Positions 8,671 through 18,080 of a stretch of 64,000 nt of DNA are shown here, in pieces. The DNA is from Bacteroidota bacterium (GTDB taxonomy: Bacteria; Bacteroidota; Bacteroidia; Cytophagales; Cyclobacteriaceae): the NCBI GenBank assembly GCA_018267275.1, contig JAFDYV010000003.1, positions 564,361-628,360 on the forward strand, in the 5' to 3' direction. The notes beneath the pieces are model-generated. The model did no database searches. It saw only the letters and a list, made by a program, of their open reading frames with translations, and was not told the DNA's origin. The first letter of the stretch is position 1. Every line of letters begins with the position of its first letter. Both the position numbers and the translations under genes were made by a program.

Positions 8671-10149
8671 TCAATATGCCCTCGCAAAAACGACCCTCCG
8701 GCCGGAAGGTTTTCCTGAATATACACAAACTCCGTTTTCCTCTTTGGCATCCAAGGGTATACAACGGATGGTCGCTTTGGTTTCTTCTTTGATAGCCGCT
8801 TCGGTTTCAGCGGTGCCATCCCAATGGGCCAACACAAATCCTCCCTTTTCATCAAGCACTTTTTTGAACTGGTCGTACGTGTCTACCGTAGTGGTCATTT
8901 GCCCGCGGAAAGTAAGTGCCTTTTGGTAGATGTTAGTTTGAATGTCATCTAACAACTTTGGAATAGCAGCGGCTACTTCATCAATTTTCATGACCATTTT
9001 TTCTTTCGTATCACGCCTTGCTACCTCCACCGTTTTATTTTCCAAATCGCGTGGACCAATGGCAATGCGAACTGGCACACCTTTCAACTCGTATTCAGCA
9101 AACTTAAAGCCCGGTTTCAGCGTATCGCGATTATCAAACTTTACTGCGTAACCCAACTTACGCAGCGAGGCCGCTATCGAATTTGCTTCCACGGAAACCT
9201 TGGAGAGCTCTTCTTCATTCTTGAAAATCGGAACAATCACCACGTGGATGGGCGCCAATTTGGGAGGAAGCACCAAGCCATCGTCATCTGAATGTGCCAT
9301 AATTAAAGCGCCAATCAAACGTGTGCTTACTCCCCAGGAGGTTCCCCACACTTTTTCCAACTTACCCTCTTTATTGGTAAAGTTCACCCCAAATGCATCG
9401 GCAAAATTCTGACCCAAAAAATGTGAAGTACCCGCTTGCAGCGCCTTGCCATCTTGCATCATCGCTTCGATGCAATAGGTATCTACTGCACCGGGAAAAC
9501 GCTCGCCTTCTGACTTACGACCTTTGATGACCGGTACCGCCATAAATGTTTCTACAAACTCTGCATACACGTTTAGCATTTGTTCTGTCTCGGCAATCGC
9601 TTCTGCTTGTGTGGCGTGTGCAGTGTGGCCTTCCTGCCAAAGAAATTCTGCCGTGCGCAAAAACAAGCGCGTGCGCATTTCCCAACGCACCACGTTAGCC
9701 CATTGGTTAATCAGCAAAGGCAAATCGCGGTACGATTGGATCCATTTTTTATACGTACTCCAAATGATTGCTTCGCTGGTCGGCCTTACTACCAACTCTT
9801 CCTCCAATTTTGCATCCGGGTCAACCATTAATTTACCCTTATGCGCAGGATCGCTCTTCAATCGATAGTGGGTGACTATCGCACATTCTTTGGCAAAGCC
9901 TTCGGCATTTTTTTCTTCAGCCTCAAACATACTTTTAGGAACAAACAACGGGAAGTACGCGTTGACGTGCCCCGTATCTTTGAACATTTTGTCCAAGCCT
10001 TGTTGCATCTTCTCCCAGATGCTATAACCGTACGGTTTAATGACCATGCAGCCACGCACGTCAGAGTTTTCTGCCAAATCGGCTTTCTTTACCAAATCAA
10101 TATACCATTGCGAATAGTCTTGCGTTCGGCTTGTGATCTCTTTTCCCAT
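8671..10149 (-). CDS. proS: Proline--tRNA ligase
   Basis: 492 aa. A class II aminoacyl-tRNA synthetase of the short, eukaryote/archaeal-like type, without the bacterial editing insertion. Visible motifs include [27 protein letters not shown] (motif 2 region) and [21 protein letters not shown] (motif 3 region), then an anticodon-binding domain (about 300-400) and the family's C-terminal zinc-binding-like domain. It charges tRNA-Pro. The gene ends 28 bp before nfeD starts. A TATATTTG promoter box lies about 45 bp upstream. Confidence 0.95.
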   Translation of the reverse strand: MGKEITSRTQDYSQWYIDLVKKADLAENSDVRGCMVIKPYGYSIWEKMQQGLDKMFKDTGHVNAYFPLFVPKSMFEAEEKNAEGFAKECAIVTHYRLKSDPAHKGKLMVDPDAKLEEELVVRPTSEAIIWSTYKKWIQSYRDLPLLINQWANVVRWEMRTRLFLRTAEFLWQEGHTAHATQAEAIAETEQMLNVYAEFVETFMAVPVIKGRKSEGERFPGAVDTYCIEAMMQDGKALQAGTSHFLGQNFADAFGVNFTNKEGKLEKVWGTSWGVSTRLIGALIMAHSDDDGLVLPPKLAPIHVVIVPIFKNEEELSKVSVEANSIAASLRKLGYAVKFDNRDTLKPGFKFAEYELKGVPVRIAIGPRDLENKTVEVARRDTKEKMVMKIDEVAAAIPKLLDDIQTNIYQKALTFRGQMTTTVDTYDQFKKVLDEKGGFVLAHWDGTAETEAAIKEETKATIRCIPLDAKEENGVCVYSGKPSGRRVVFARAY

Positions 10150-10193
10150 CTAATTTTTAAACAAGTTTTAATGCCCTTTTAATAAACCGCCTG

Positions 10194-10201
10194 CAAATAT
10201 A
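10194..10201 (-). promoter_or_regulatory. -7 element of proS
   Basis: Minus-strand TATATTTG, an exact TAnnTTTG match, about 45 bp before the proS ATG. A -33 TTG at suitable spacing is not evident. Confidence 0.4.
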
Positions 10202-10314
10202 GGCCGTAATGGCATTGTTGAGGAATTTGGCAAGAATTAGCACAAAATTTGACGCTTAAAACATCTAAAATGAGTAGATTTACGTTAGTAAAATAGAACT
10301 AAACTGCTGAAGAT

Positions 10315-11433
10315 ATGAAAACGAAAATAGCTTTGTTGTCTTTGATAGCGGTAGCGATGGGCATGCGCGTGTTTGCGCAAGAAGAAATTGACGACATGTA
10401 TTTTACCGCCAAGGATCGTGCAGCATATAATGCTAAGCATCAGGCAGAGTTTGCTTCTTTATCGAGAAGGGTTACCGAAACAGAGGCGTCAGCACCGGTT
10501 ATCAATCCTACCGATAGCTATTCGGCACGAGGGGTAAACCCAGAGTTTGTATCAGGGGCAAAAGTGGGCTCTAACTCCTCAGCTAGCAATGTTTCCTATT
10601 TCAGTGCGAACTATCAACCTACATCAGTGAATCAAGCACTGAGTAGCAACAACAGCGCTTACAACAATGCCATGTACAATGGTTTTGGCAACCCTTGGGG
10701 CTACAACCGTTGGGGCATGAATCCCTATGGAATGGGTGGAATGGGCATGGGCTTTTCGCCATGGGGTTACAATAACATGAGCATGATGAACCCATATTAC
10801 GATCCATGGATGATGAATGGAATGGGGATGGGTGGATTTTATCAACCCGGTTTATCCATAGGTTTTGGAACGGGTTGGGGCAATTCCTGGGGATGGGGCA
10901 GCCCTTCCTCTATGTTCTGGAATAATTTCTACAGCCCGTGGGGCATGGGCGGTTGGGGCATGAACTCCTTCTATGGCGGAGGTTGGGGCAATCCTTATTT
11001 TGGGTATAACTCGTTCTATAATCCCTGGGGTTGGAATTCGTTCTACGGAGGTAGCGCAGTGGTTGTAGTGGATAGACCTCGTGCACAATCTGCAAGAAAT
11101 CAAGAGATTGATCGTTATTATTCTACTGACAATCGTGGTGGAGTAGCTTCAGGCGGTCGCGTTGCAGCAGAGCAGTATTACAATTCTGGTTGGCGCAACG
11201 ATCCAAGCTATCAAAATAGTAACAGCGCGTGGCAAACCCGCCCGACTCAGAGCACCAATGCGTGGAATAATGGGTGGAACACCAACAATAATTGGAACAA
11301 TAACGGTTGGGGCAACTCGAACAATAGCTGGGGTGGTCGGTCATCATCATTCTCAACCGGTGGCGGTGGAGGTTTTAGTGGAGGCAGCAGCGGTGGTGGC
11401 GGAGGCGGTGGCTCACGCAGAGGTCGCGATTGA
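10315..11433 (+). CDS. Secreted low-complexity Gly/Asn/Trp/Met-rich protein
   Basis: 372 aa. The signal peptide ends near VFAQ (residue 22). An ordinary segment (about 23-110) is followed by a long region of WG, MNPYGMGG, NPWGYN-like units (about 115-250), a polar stretch with many Asn and Trp, and a Gly/Ser tail ending in RRGRD. No known domain is recognised. Proteins of this composition are common in Cytophagales genomes and are probably surface-exposed or structural; this is inference from composition only. The G/W-rich coding creates cysteine-rich phantom ORFs on the opposite strand. Start context: ATG at 10315 after an AT-rich leader. Confidence 0.75.
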   Translation: MKTKIALLSLIAVAMGMRVFAQEEIDDMYFTAKDRAAYNAKHQAEFASLSRRVTETEASAPVINPTDSYSARGVNPEFVSGAKVGSNSSASNVSYFSANYQPTSVNQALSSNNSAYNNAMYNGFGNPWGYNRWGMNPYGMGGMGMGFSPWGYNNMSMMNPYYDPWMMNGMGMGGFYQPGLSIGFGTGWGNSWGWGSPSSMFWNNFYSPWGMGGWGMNSFYGGGWGNPYFGYNSFYNPWGWNSFYGGSAVVVVDRPRAQSARNQEIDRYYSTDNRGGVASGGRVAAEQYYNSGWRNDPSYQNSNSAWQTRPTQSTNAWNNGWNTNNNWNNNGWGNSNNSWGGRSSSFSTGGGGGFSGGSSGGGGGGGSRRGRD

Positions 11434-11477
11434 TTCAATTGCTGTAAATCGTTCCCTTTTTTTCAACACAAGAATTT

Positions 11478-13151
11478 ATGAATTCTAAAATTTGGGTTTT
11501 TGCCCTAGGTGCAATTAGTGTGTTCGGCTCAAACCCGTCAAAAGCACAGAACTATTTTATTGAGCAAGCGCTTCTCTTTTCACGACAAAATTCAGGCGGT
11601 AGTGCGCGTATTCAGGGAATGGGTGGGGCGCAGGTGGCATTGGGGGGCGACTTTAGTTCTGCATTGTCGAACCCGGCAGGGCTTGGCATGTACAACCGCA
11701 ATGAATTCAGCATTACACCTGCTGTATCGTTCAATAATGCCCTCGGGAACTACACCACCTATGAAGTGCAACAAAATAACTTAGTTACCAATTTGTCCAA
11801 TTCCTCGGCATCCTCCACCAACTTGAGTTTACCAGGCCTTAGCATTGTGTTTGGTGCTGGCAAAAACACAGATCGCGAACCATTTTACGGAGGAACATTT
11901 GCCATCACGTTAAATCGTGTAAATGACTTCAATGGATCAATGCAATACAACGCACAAAATAATGGTAGTTCAATCATCAACTATTTTTTGGAAGTATCAG
12001 AAGGGTATACAAAAGATCAGTTTGATCCTAAGTTCGACCCCAACACCAATCCGATTGGCAAAGGTGACAACGTCAATACGCCTGCTTTCTTAGGCTATGA
12101 GAACTATTTGTTCGGTCCCAAAACATCAACTGGAACATCCTATTTCAGTGATCTGTTTGGTGGTACACCATTTCAAAAAGAAACGATCAACACCAGCGGA
12201 TCACAAAACCAATGGAATCTGTCATATGGAGCAAACCTGTTGGACAAGATATTTTTAGGTGCGGGTTTAGGGATTATGTCCGTTCGCTACCAGTATAGCA
12301 AAACCTACAGTGAAGATTTTACAGGACAAACGACAGGCGAATTCTTGAACCAGTGTGTTGGTTGTTTCAACAACATGAGGCTGAACGAAAGTCGTACTAC
12401 CACCGGCAGTGGTATAAACCTAACGCTTGGCGCACTTTTCAAACCGATTGACATGCTACAGGTTGGTGTGAGTTACGTGACGGGAACCTCGTATCAACTC
12501 AACGACACTTACAGCGCATCAATGACTACATCGTGGAACAATTTTGACTACTTCGGCAACCCTGCTCGGCCGCTCATTCCTCCGAATGCCCCAAAGCCAC
12601 CACCATTGAACAACGTGAGCTCAAAAACCATCGATGACCCTGTCAACTACTCGTTAACCGCGCCAGGCCGTTTAACATTTGGTGCCACTGTGTTCATCCA
12701 GAAGAAGGGATTTATCACTGCAGATGTTGAAATGGTAAACTATAACAATGCAAGCACCAGCGGCTTCAGTGAGCAATTGTATAGTCTATCAATTGATGCA
12801 AGTCAAGACGTAAACCGCGTGGTATCATCCCGCTTTACATCTGCTACTAACATTCGTGTAGGTGGAGAGTATCGCTATAAGAATTTCCGTTTCAGGGCAG
12901 GTTATAATGCGATGGGCAACCCGTATGCAAACAGGCCTTTGAACAGAATTAATTATTCACTTACCGATTTGAGTTCTTTTAGCGGAGGATTCGGCTACCG
13001 CACAACTAAGTTCTTTGCAGATGTGGCGGTGGTGCAATCAACCGGAACGGGTTATTATCTTCCTTATGCCATCGGCAATTTTCCTTCGCCTCACTACGAC
13101 TACGATAAATCAGTGACCCGAATTATGTTCACCGTGGGCGTGCCGTTCTAA
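11478..13151 (+). CDS. FadL/OmpP1-like outer-membrane beta-barrel protein
   Basis: 557 aa. The signal peptide ends near SKAQ (residue 24). An N-terminal segment with GGSARIQGMGGAQVALG and SALSNPAGLG is the hallmark of the OmpP1/FadL/TodX fold, in which a hatch region fills the barrel. The rest alternates aromatic and polar residues as in beta-barrels and ends in a C-terminal Phe. FadL-like proteins move hydrophobic compounds across the outer membrane; the substrate is unknown. It lies 44 bp after the Gly-rich secreted protein and may be co-transcribed. Its stop overlaps the aroK stop by 4 bp. Confidence 0.8.
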   Translation: MNSKIWVFALGAISVFGSNPSKAQNYFIEQALLFSRQNSGGSARIQGMGGAQVALGGDFSSALSNPAGLGMYNRNEFSITPAVSFNNALGNYTTYEVQQNNLVTNLSNSSASSTNLSLPGLSIVFGAGKNTDREPFYGGTFAITLNRVNDFNGSMQYNAQNNGSSIINYFLEVSEGYTKDQFDPKFDPNTNPIGKGDNVNTPAFLGYENYLFGPKTSTGTSYFSDLFGGTPFQKETINTSGSQNQWNLSYGANLLDKIFLGAGLGIMSVRYQYSKTYSEDFTGQTTGEFLNQCVGCFNNMRLNESRTTTGSGINLTLGALFKPIDMLQVGVSYVTGTSYQLNDTYSASMTTSWNNFDYFGNPARPLIPPNAPKPPPLNNVSSKTIDDPVNYSLTAPGRLTFGATVFIQKKGFITADVEMVNYNNASTSGFSEQLYSLSIDASQDVNRVVSSRFTSATNIRVGGEYRYKNFRFRAGYNAMGNPYANRPLNRINYSLTDLSSFSGGFGYRTTKFFADVAVVQSTGTGYYLPYAIGNFPSPHYDYDKSVTRIMFTVGVPF

Positions 13152-13651
13152 AGTTCGGTAACAAATTCCAAATCGGCTAAAGTGATAGCGGCACCTTTGC
13201 ATGTATGCTTGGCAATTCGGTAAAACGGTTTGCGCTGCGAACGCAGAAATTCAATCTTGTCTTTTAACTCTTCAAAGCTAAGGTTGAGCAGCAACGGCCG
13301 GTTGACCGATTGACCTGAAATCCGTTTCGCAATTTCCTTCGCGGGAACATCGAGAAAAATAGTGGTGCCCGCTTGGTTCATCACTTCCATGTTATCAAAA
13401 AAACAAGGAGCGCCTCCACCCGTGGCCATCACAAAATCTTCATTCAAGTTTGCCCACTTTTGCAGTTGGGTGCTCTCCGCTTTGCGAAAGTGGTCTTCAC
13501 CAAATCTTTTAAAGATCAAGGCAATGCTCTCGCCTTCTGATTTTTCAATTTCGGTGTCTAAGTCTATGAAATTAATATTCAAGCGCTCTGCCAATTGCTT
13601 ACCAAGTGTAGTTTTGCCAGAGCCGGGCAGACCAATGAGGAATATCTTCAT
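13148..13651 (-). CDS. aroK: Shikimate kinase
   Basis: 167 aa. P-loop GLPGSGKTTLG (residues 7-17), the shikimate-binding Asp in DLDTEIEK and the GGGAPC motif identify this enzyme. It phosphorylates shikimate at O-3 in chorismate biosynthesis, in the cytoplasm. Length is normal. The upstream neighbour on the same strand is the DoxX/BT_3928-type gene, 90 bp away with an AATTTGAAAA inverted repeat between them. Confidence 0.94.
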   Translation of the reverse strand: MKIFLIGLPGSGKTTLGKQLAERLNINFIDLDTEIEKSEGESIALIFKRFGEDHFRKAESTQLQKWANLNEDFVMATGGGAPCFFDNMEVMNQAGTTIFLDVPAKEIAKRISGQSVNRPLLLNLSFEELKDKIEFLRSQRKPFYRIAKHTCKGAAITLADLEFVTEL

Positions 13652-13656
13652 GGTGA

Positions 13657-13725
13657 TTTGAAAATTTGAAAGTGAACCAATTTGAAAATCATAAATCTCC
13701 GCAATAACACTTTCAAATTTTCAAA
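13657..13725. repeat. Inverted repeat of the TTTGAAAATTTGAAAGTG family
   Basis: Two 18-bp arms (13657-13674 and 13708-13725) are perfect reverse complements, 33 bp apart; a shorter AATTTGAAAAT pair follows to about 13743. It fills the gap upstream of aroK. A related inverted repeat is at 18081-18134. Confidence 0.9.
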
Positions 13726-13741
13726 CTGAATAATTTTCAAA

Positions 13742-14851
13742 TTATTTTTTTGTTGTCAATTCAAGCACTTCACTTGACGATGGCGTATCGTTGTAGTGCC
13801 AATTACCTAAAACGGTGCCGTCTTTCCACAACGCAATACCCGGGTTTGAGCGGATGATGGTTTTAAGTACAGTTGCATCAGCATAATAATAGGGCACCGC
13901 TAATTGATGTTGGTGCCTAAACTCTTCCATCGCTTCCGCAGAGGAAGCGGTCAACACAAAGCAGTCCACTTTTCCTTCAAGTTGTTGGATAAGCTCGCGA
14001 ATGGCGGCAATGCGCTCACTCGAAGTTTTGCGCACATCTACCATCACTACCAAGAGCCGATTACCCTGAAAAGTGTAGTCCGTTTTATCTTCGCCCGAAG
14101 GGCTGCTCACAGCGTAATCCGTGATTTTGGGTTTGATTTTATCTTCGTTGAGTACGCGAGATGACACGTATTGATAGCCGCCTTCCATTAAGTATTGGGT
14201 AGACTTTACTTCTTTTCCGTCTTTCGTAAAAATGTATTCAATCACAGGTTGCTCGGTGGGCTTCATTTGTGCGGGAATATTATTCCCAACTTTATAAGCC
14301 CGAAAATCGATGAAGGGCAAATGGTTGATGGCATAAATACCCAAATACAAACTGACCACTACCGTGGCGATAACAACGGCATAACCCTCGCGTGTGCGAA
14401 GTACAGGTTTGTATTTGTTACGGTGCCAAAACAGATGCAACACAAAAACCATCAGGATCAAATCTTTTACGAACGACTCCCACGGAGTCAATTTAATCGC
14501 ATCGCCAAAGCAGCCGCAATCTGTAACTTTTTCTAAAATGGCCGAGTAGCCGGTGAGGAACGTAAAGAAAACCATCAGCAGGAGCAGCGTCCAGGTGGTG
14601 AGGTTCATGCGCCAATAAATGAGTATGGCAACGCCCAAGGCCAACTCCAGCACAATCATCGCGACCCCAATCTCCAACGACCACGGGATAAAATAGTGAA
14701 ACAGGGAAGAAAAATCTTGGGTAAAAACCTCAAAATATTCCTCCATTTTTATTTGGGTGCCTACAGGATCGTTGAGCTTGATGAGGCCGGAAAAAATAAA
14801 GAGCCCTCCTACTAAAAACCGAGAAACCTGATCGATGATTTTTTGAAACAT
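13742..14851 (-). CDS. BT_3928-type membrane protein: DoxX-like domain plus thioredoxin-like tail
   Basis: 369 aa. Four N-terminal membrane helices (about 10-150) resemble DoxX/MauE proteins and carry the conserved TDCGCFGDA motif (about residue 110). A fifth helix (about 160-180) leads to a periplasmic domain (about 190-365) with a thioredoxin-like outline but no CxxC. The vicinal cysteines in the membrane domain suggest a role in disulfide or quinone-linked redox chemistry, as proposed for related families; this is inference. Same strand as aroK. Confidence 0.78.
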   Translation of the reverse strand: MFQKIIDQVSRFLVGGLFIFSGLIKLNDPVGTQIKMEEYFEVFTQDFSSLFHYFIPWSLEIGVAMIVLELALGVAILIYWRMNLTTWTLLLLMVFFTFLTGYSAILEKVTDCGCFGDAIKLTPWESFVKDLILMVFVLHLFWHRNKYKPVLRTREGYAVVIATVVVSLYLGIYAINHLPFIDFRAYKVGNNIPAQMKPTEQPVIEYIFTKDGKEVKSTQYLMEGGYQYVSSRVLNEDKIKPKITDYAVSSPSGEDKTDYTFQGNRLLVVMVDVRKTSSERIAAIRELIQQLEGKVDCFVLTASSAEAMEEFRHQHQLAVPYYYADATVLKTIIRSNPGIALWKDGTVLGNWHYNDTPSSSEVLELTTKK

Positions 14852-14906
14852 ACTGCTGCAAATTGAATGGGATAAAATTACGGATTATTGGAATTTCATT
14901 ATTTAT

Positions 14907-14933
14907 TATCTTTGGTAGGCAACTAAACTAGTT
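14907..14933 (+). promoter_or_regulatory. Promoter and operator-like repeat of the toxin-antitoxin pair
   Basis: TATCTTTG (14907-14914) matches the -7 consensus; a TTG lies 16 bp upstream. AACTA-AAC-TAGTT (14921-14933) is an inverted repeat at the predicted transcription start, where a type II antitoxin complex would be expected to bind. Confidence 0.45.
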
Positions 14934-14936
14934 ACG

Positions 14937-15167
14937 ATGAAACTTCAAGTGCTAAAGGACAAAAACGGCAATCAAACAGGGGTTTATGTACCTATCGAAG
15001 ATTGGTCTTTAATCAAGGCAAACTATCCAGATATTGAAACACTTGAACAAGACGTTCAACCTTGGGAAAAGGAATTGATTGACCTTCGACTAGAAGCAAT
15101 CGAGAAGAATCCTGACCGCCTGCGACCTATTCAAGAGCTTCTTAATGAATTAAGTCGTAAGAGCTGA
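14937..15167 (+). CDS. Putative antitoxin of a RelE/ParE-type module
   Basis: 76 aa, acidic and largely helical, with no clear DNA-binding motif. It begins MKLQVLKDKNGNQTGVYVPI, an N-terminal strand pattern seen in small antitoxins that pair with RelE/ParE-fold toxins. The identity rests mainly on context: its TGA overlaps the ATG of the toxin gene (TGATG), the typical antitoxin-first order, and a small inverted repeat lies in its promoter. Confidence 0.75.
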   Translation: MKLQVLKDKNGNQTGVYVPIEDWSLIKANYPDIETLEQDVQPWEKELIDLRLEAIEKNPDRLRPIQELLNELSRKS

Positions 15168-15472
15168 TGAATTATCAACTCATGTACCTAGACGAGGTGC
15201 TGACCGATGTGAAGGAAGCAAAAGCTTGGTATAAGGACAAAAGCGAGGGGCTAGAGTTGCGTTTTGCCCAAGCAGTTGAATTCGTAATCGAGAAGATTCG
15301 AAAGATGCCCTCTGCTTATCCAATTCGGTATAAAAATGTTCGATTTGCCCGCACTAAAGTGTTTCCATACATTATCCATTTCTACATTGATGACCCAAAA
15401 AAGCAAGTGATTATCACAGCTATTGTTCATAAGAAACGAAGCCCCTCTTTTGTGGTAGGAAGGGGTCTTTGA
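15167..15472 (+). CDS. RelE/ParE-family toxin
   Basis: 101 aa. The N-terminal YLDEVLTDVKEAKAWYKDKS, a central RYKNVRFARTKVFPYIIHF strand pair and the final IVHKKRSP match the RelE/ParE fold. Such toxins either cleave mRNA at the ribosome or poison gyrase; the target cannot be told from sequence. It is translationally coupled to the antitoxin. A hairpin 19 bp downstream serves the opposite strand. Confidence 0.85.
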   Translation: MNYQLMYLDEVLTDVKEAKAWYKDKSEGLELRFAQAVEFVIEKIRKMPSAYPIRYKNVRFARTKVFPYIIHFYIDDPKKQVIITAIVHKKRSPSFVVGRGL

Positions 15473-15490
15473 CACTTGGTTTAACAAAAA

Positions 15491-15509
15491 AGCCCCGCGG
15501 TGCAGGGCT
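15491..15509 (-). terminator. Rho-independent terminator of the DUF2795 gene
   Basis: On the minus strand AGCCCTG and CGGGGCT pair (one G-T wobble) around a 5-nt loop, followed by six T. It lies 24 bp after the stop of the minus-strand DUF2795 gene. Confidence 0.8.
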
Positions 15510-15532
15510 CTCATGTTTCTGTTCAAATTTTC

Positions 15533-15754
15533 TTAATACTCATCCTCGTTAAAGAAGAAATCTTCCTTGGTCGGGTAATCCGGCCAAATCTCTTCGATGC
15601 TCTCGTAAGGTTGACCGTCATCTTCCAACTCCTGCAAATTCTCAACCACCTCCAGCGGTGCACCCGAGCGAATTGAAAAGTCAATCAATTCGTCTTTGGT
15701 AGCGGGCCAGGGCGCGTCTTCCAGATAAGATGCCAATTCAAGTGTCCAGTACAT
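15533..15754 (-). CDS. DUF2795 small acidic protein
   Basis: 73 aa. Begins MYWTLELASYLEDAPWPATK and continues with DELIDFSIRSGAPLEVVENL; both are characteristic of DUF2795, a small predicted DNA- or nucleic-acid-binding helical domain. The C-terminus is very acidic (FFFNEDEY). This family is nearly universal in Bacteroidota and often lies near translation genes; ettA is divergent from it here. Function unknown. Confidence 0.85.
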   Translation of the reverse strand: MYWTLELASYLEDAPWPATKDELIDFSIRSGAPLEVVENLQELEDDGQPYESIEEIWPDYPTKEDFFFNEDEY

Positions 15755-15796
15755 AGTAACCCGGTTAAATTTTCCGCAAAAATAGAATTAAATACA

Positions 15797-15890
15797 CCAT
15801 AGTCAATAGCCACCGTTGCATGGACGAGCTCAAACAAAAGTAACCGAGGCCCAGGCTGCCGGGTAAATCGAAAACTATGGACTATTGGCT
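15797..15890. repeat. Word-like repeats with CTATTG/CTATGG in the DUF2795-ettA spacer
   Basis: CCATAGTCAATAGCCA (15797-15812) and CTATGGACTATTGGCT (15875-15890) are built from the same short words in opposite orientation. A related GGACTATCGACC hairpin is at 32239-32296. The ettA -7-like box CATATTTG is at 15900-15907. Confidence 0.55.
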
Positions 15891-15932
15891 TAAAAAAGCC
15901 ATATTTGTCGCAATAACGAGCTACTACCCACT

Positions 15933-17615
15933 ATGGCAGATGAAAAAATAATTTTTTCGATGGCAGGCGTAAGCAAGATTTACCCGCCTCAAAAACAAGT
16001 TTTAAAAAATATTTACCTCGGCTTTTACTACGGTGCCAAAATTGGTGTGCTGGGGTTAAACGGCTCTGGAAAATCATCGCTGCTTCGCATTATTGCGGGT
16101 ATCGACAAAGAATTTCAAGGTGAAGTTGTCTCGGACTTGAGTTTTTCGGTGGGCTTGTTGGAGCAGGAACCACAACTCGATAAAAGCAAAACCGTGCGCG
16201 ACATAGTGGAAGAAGGTGTAAAGGAAACGGTTGCGCTGCTAAAAGAATTTGAAGCCATCAACGAAAAGTTTGCTGACCCTGAAGTGCTGGAAAACCCAGA
16301 CAAGATGGACAAACTGATTGCCAAGCAAGGTGAAATACAAGAAAAGTTGGATGCCATTGGCGCTTGGGAACTTGATAACAAATTAGAGCGAGCAATGGAT
16401 GCGCTGCGCTGCCCGCCCGCTGATGCAAAGGTTGAGCATCTTTCGGGAGGTGAGAAAAGGCGCGTGGCATTGTGCCGATTGTTATTGCAAGAGCCAGATG
16501 TGTTGTTGTTGGATGAACCGACCAACCACTTGGACGCGGAGTCGGTGTATTGGCTGGAACAACACCTTAAGCAATACAAAGGCACAGTCATCGCTGTGAC
16601 GCACGATCGCTACTTTTTGGACAACGTGGCAGGTTGGATTTTGGAATTGGACCGTGGCGAAGGAATTCCTTGGAAAGGGAATTACTCAAGTTGGCTAGAC
16701 CAAAAACAAAAACGCTTAGCGCAAGAAGAAAAAACCGAATCAAAACGGCAAAAAGCTTTGGAGCGCGAGTTGGAGTGGGTGCGTATGAGCCCTAAAGGCC
16801 GCCATGCCAAAGGCAAAGCGCGCTTGAGCAACTATGAGAAATTAGTGAGCCAAGAAACAAAAGAGCATGAAGAAAAATTGGAGCTATTCATTCCGCCAGG
16901 GCCGCGCCTCGGTAACAAAGTGATTGAGGCCAATGGTGTGGCTAAAGCTTTTGGCGATAAGTTGCTGTATGAAAATTTGACTTTCTCTTTGCCGCCTGCG
17001 GGCATTGTGGGCATCATTGGCCCGAACGGTGCAGGTAAAACCACTTTGTTTAAAATGATAACGGGGTCCTTACAGCCTGATGCCGGAAATTTCTCTGTGG
17101 GCGAAACCGTGAAGATCGCCTACGTAGACCAAGAGCATGATGACTTGAAACCGGAAGACACCGTGTTCCAAGCCATCACGGGCGGACAAGATCTAATTTT
17201 AGTTGGCGGAAAAGAAATCAACTCGCGGGCTTATGTGAGCAAGTTCAACTTCAGCGGCACTGACCAGCAAAAGAAAGTAAAAGAACTCTCGGGTGGTATG
17301 CGCAACCGCGTGCATTTGGCCATTGCGTTAAAGCAAGGCGGTAATTTGTTGTTGCTCGATGAACCCACCAACGATTTGGATGTGAACACACTCCGCGCAT
17401 TGGAAGAGGCTCTAGAAAACTTTGGTGGCTGTGCAGTGATCATCTCTCACGACCGTTGGTTCTTAGATCGCGTATGTACGCACATCCTTGCCTTCGAGGG
17501 CGACTCGCAAGTGTTTTGGTACGAGGGTACGTTTAGCGAGTACGAAGAAAACAAGCGCAAGCGCTTGGGCGATGACCAGCCACATAGGATTAAGTACAAG
17601 AAACTAGTGAAGTAA
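15933..17615 (+). CDS. ettA: Energy-dependent translational throttle protein EttA
   Basis: 560 aa, the usual length. Two ABC-F ATPase domains: Walker A GLNGSGKSS (about residue 40) and GPNGAGKTT (about 360); signature LSGGEKRRVALCR and LSGGMRNRVHLAI; Walker B LLLDEPTNHLD and LLLDEPTNDLD. The linker between them (about 245-325) is the P-site tRNA-interaction motif region of ABC-F proteins and contains the basic RHAKGKARLSNY segment. There are no membrane segments. EttA binds the ribosomal E site and gates entry into elongation according to the ATP/ADP ratio. Confidence 0.95.
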   Translation: MADEKIIFSMAGVSKIYPPQKQVLKNIYLGFYYGAKIGVLGLNGSGKSSLLRIIAGIDKEFQGEVVSDLSFSVGLLEQEPQLDKSKTVRDIVEEGVKETVALLKEFEAINEKFADPEVLENPDKMDKLIAKQGEIQEKLDAIGAWELDNKLERAMDALRCPPADAKVEHLSGGEKRRVALCRLLLQEPDVLLLDEPTNHLDAESVYWLEQHLKQYKGTVIAVTHDRYFLDNVAGWILELDRGEGIPWKGNYSSWLDQKQKRLAQEEKTESKRQKALERELEWVRMSPKGRHAKGKARLSNYEKLVSQETKEHEEKLELFIPPGPRLGNKVIEANGVAKAFGDKLLYENLTFSLPPAGIVGIIGPNGAGKTTLFKMITGSLQPDAGNFSVGETVKIAYVDQEHDDLKPEDTVFQAITGGQDLILVGGKEINSRAYVSKFNFSGTDQQKKVKELSGGMRNRVHLAIALKQGGNLLLLDEPTNDLDVNTLRALEEALENFGGCAVIISHDRWFLDRVCTHILAFEGDSQVFWYEGTFSEYEENKRKRLGDDQPHRIKYKKLVK

Positions 17616-17621
17616 TAAGTC

Positions 17622-17688
17622 GGCAGTAAGCAGGTGGCAGTAAGCAGGTAAATGACTAGCTACTGCTTTCTGCCGGCTGCTCACTTGA
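17622..17688. repeat. Tandem GGCAGTAAGCAGGT units with an inverted partner
   Basis: Two exact 14-bp units (17622-17635 and 17636-17649), followed by TACTGCTTTCTGCC in the opposite sense. The reverse complement resembles the ACTGCCTACTGC stretch in the SCO1 signal peptide region (about 3460-3490). Confidence 0.85.
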
Positions 17689-17692
17689 TGAT

Positions 17693-18061
17693 ATGAAAGC
17701 CGTCACCACAATTCTACTCCTAGTTCTATCGAACACCTTCATGACCTTCGCTTGGTATGGTCATCTAAAATTCAAAGAGATGAGCTGGTCGCAAAACTTG
17801 GGGTTAGCGGCTATTATTTTAATAAGTTGGGGCGTTGCGTTGTTCGAATACATGCTCCAAGTTCCGGCCAACCGTATTGGTTTTAAGAATTATGGCGGCC
17901 CATTTTCTCTGGTAGAACTGAAAGTGATTCAAGAAGTAATTACGCTAGCTGTATTTGTCGTTTTCTCGCTTCTCGTTTTCAAAAACGAAACATTTCGCTG
18001 GAACCACGCAGTTGGTTTCATGTTTTTGGTGTTGGCTGTGTATTTTGTTTTTAAGAAGTAG
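17693..18061 (+). CDS. DMT-family (DUF486) membrane protein
   Basis: 122 aa, four predicted membrane helices. Sequence hallmarks of DUF486 include NTFMTFAWYGHLKF, the FEYMLQVPANRIG segment and the final AVYFVFKK. It belongs to the drug/metabolite transporter superfamily as a single four-helix unit and probably acts as a dimer. Substrate unknown. It follows ettA after 77 bp of repeat sequence. Confidence 0.88.
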   Translation: MKAVTTILLLVLSNTFMTFAWYGHLKFKEMSWSQNLGLAAIILISWGVALFEYMLQVPANRIGFKNYGGPFSLVELKVIQEVITLAVFVVFSLLVFKNETFRWNHAVGFMFLVLAVYFVFKK

Positions 18062-18080
18062 ATTCAATTTGAAAATGAGT

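Noticed and set aside
10619..11438. Cys-, His- or Pro-rich minus-strand frames antisense to the Gly/Trp-rich gene
   Set aside because: Composition artefacts of the G/W/N-rich coding sequence; no promoter or RBS.
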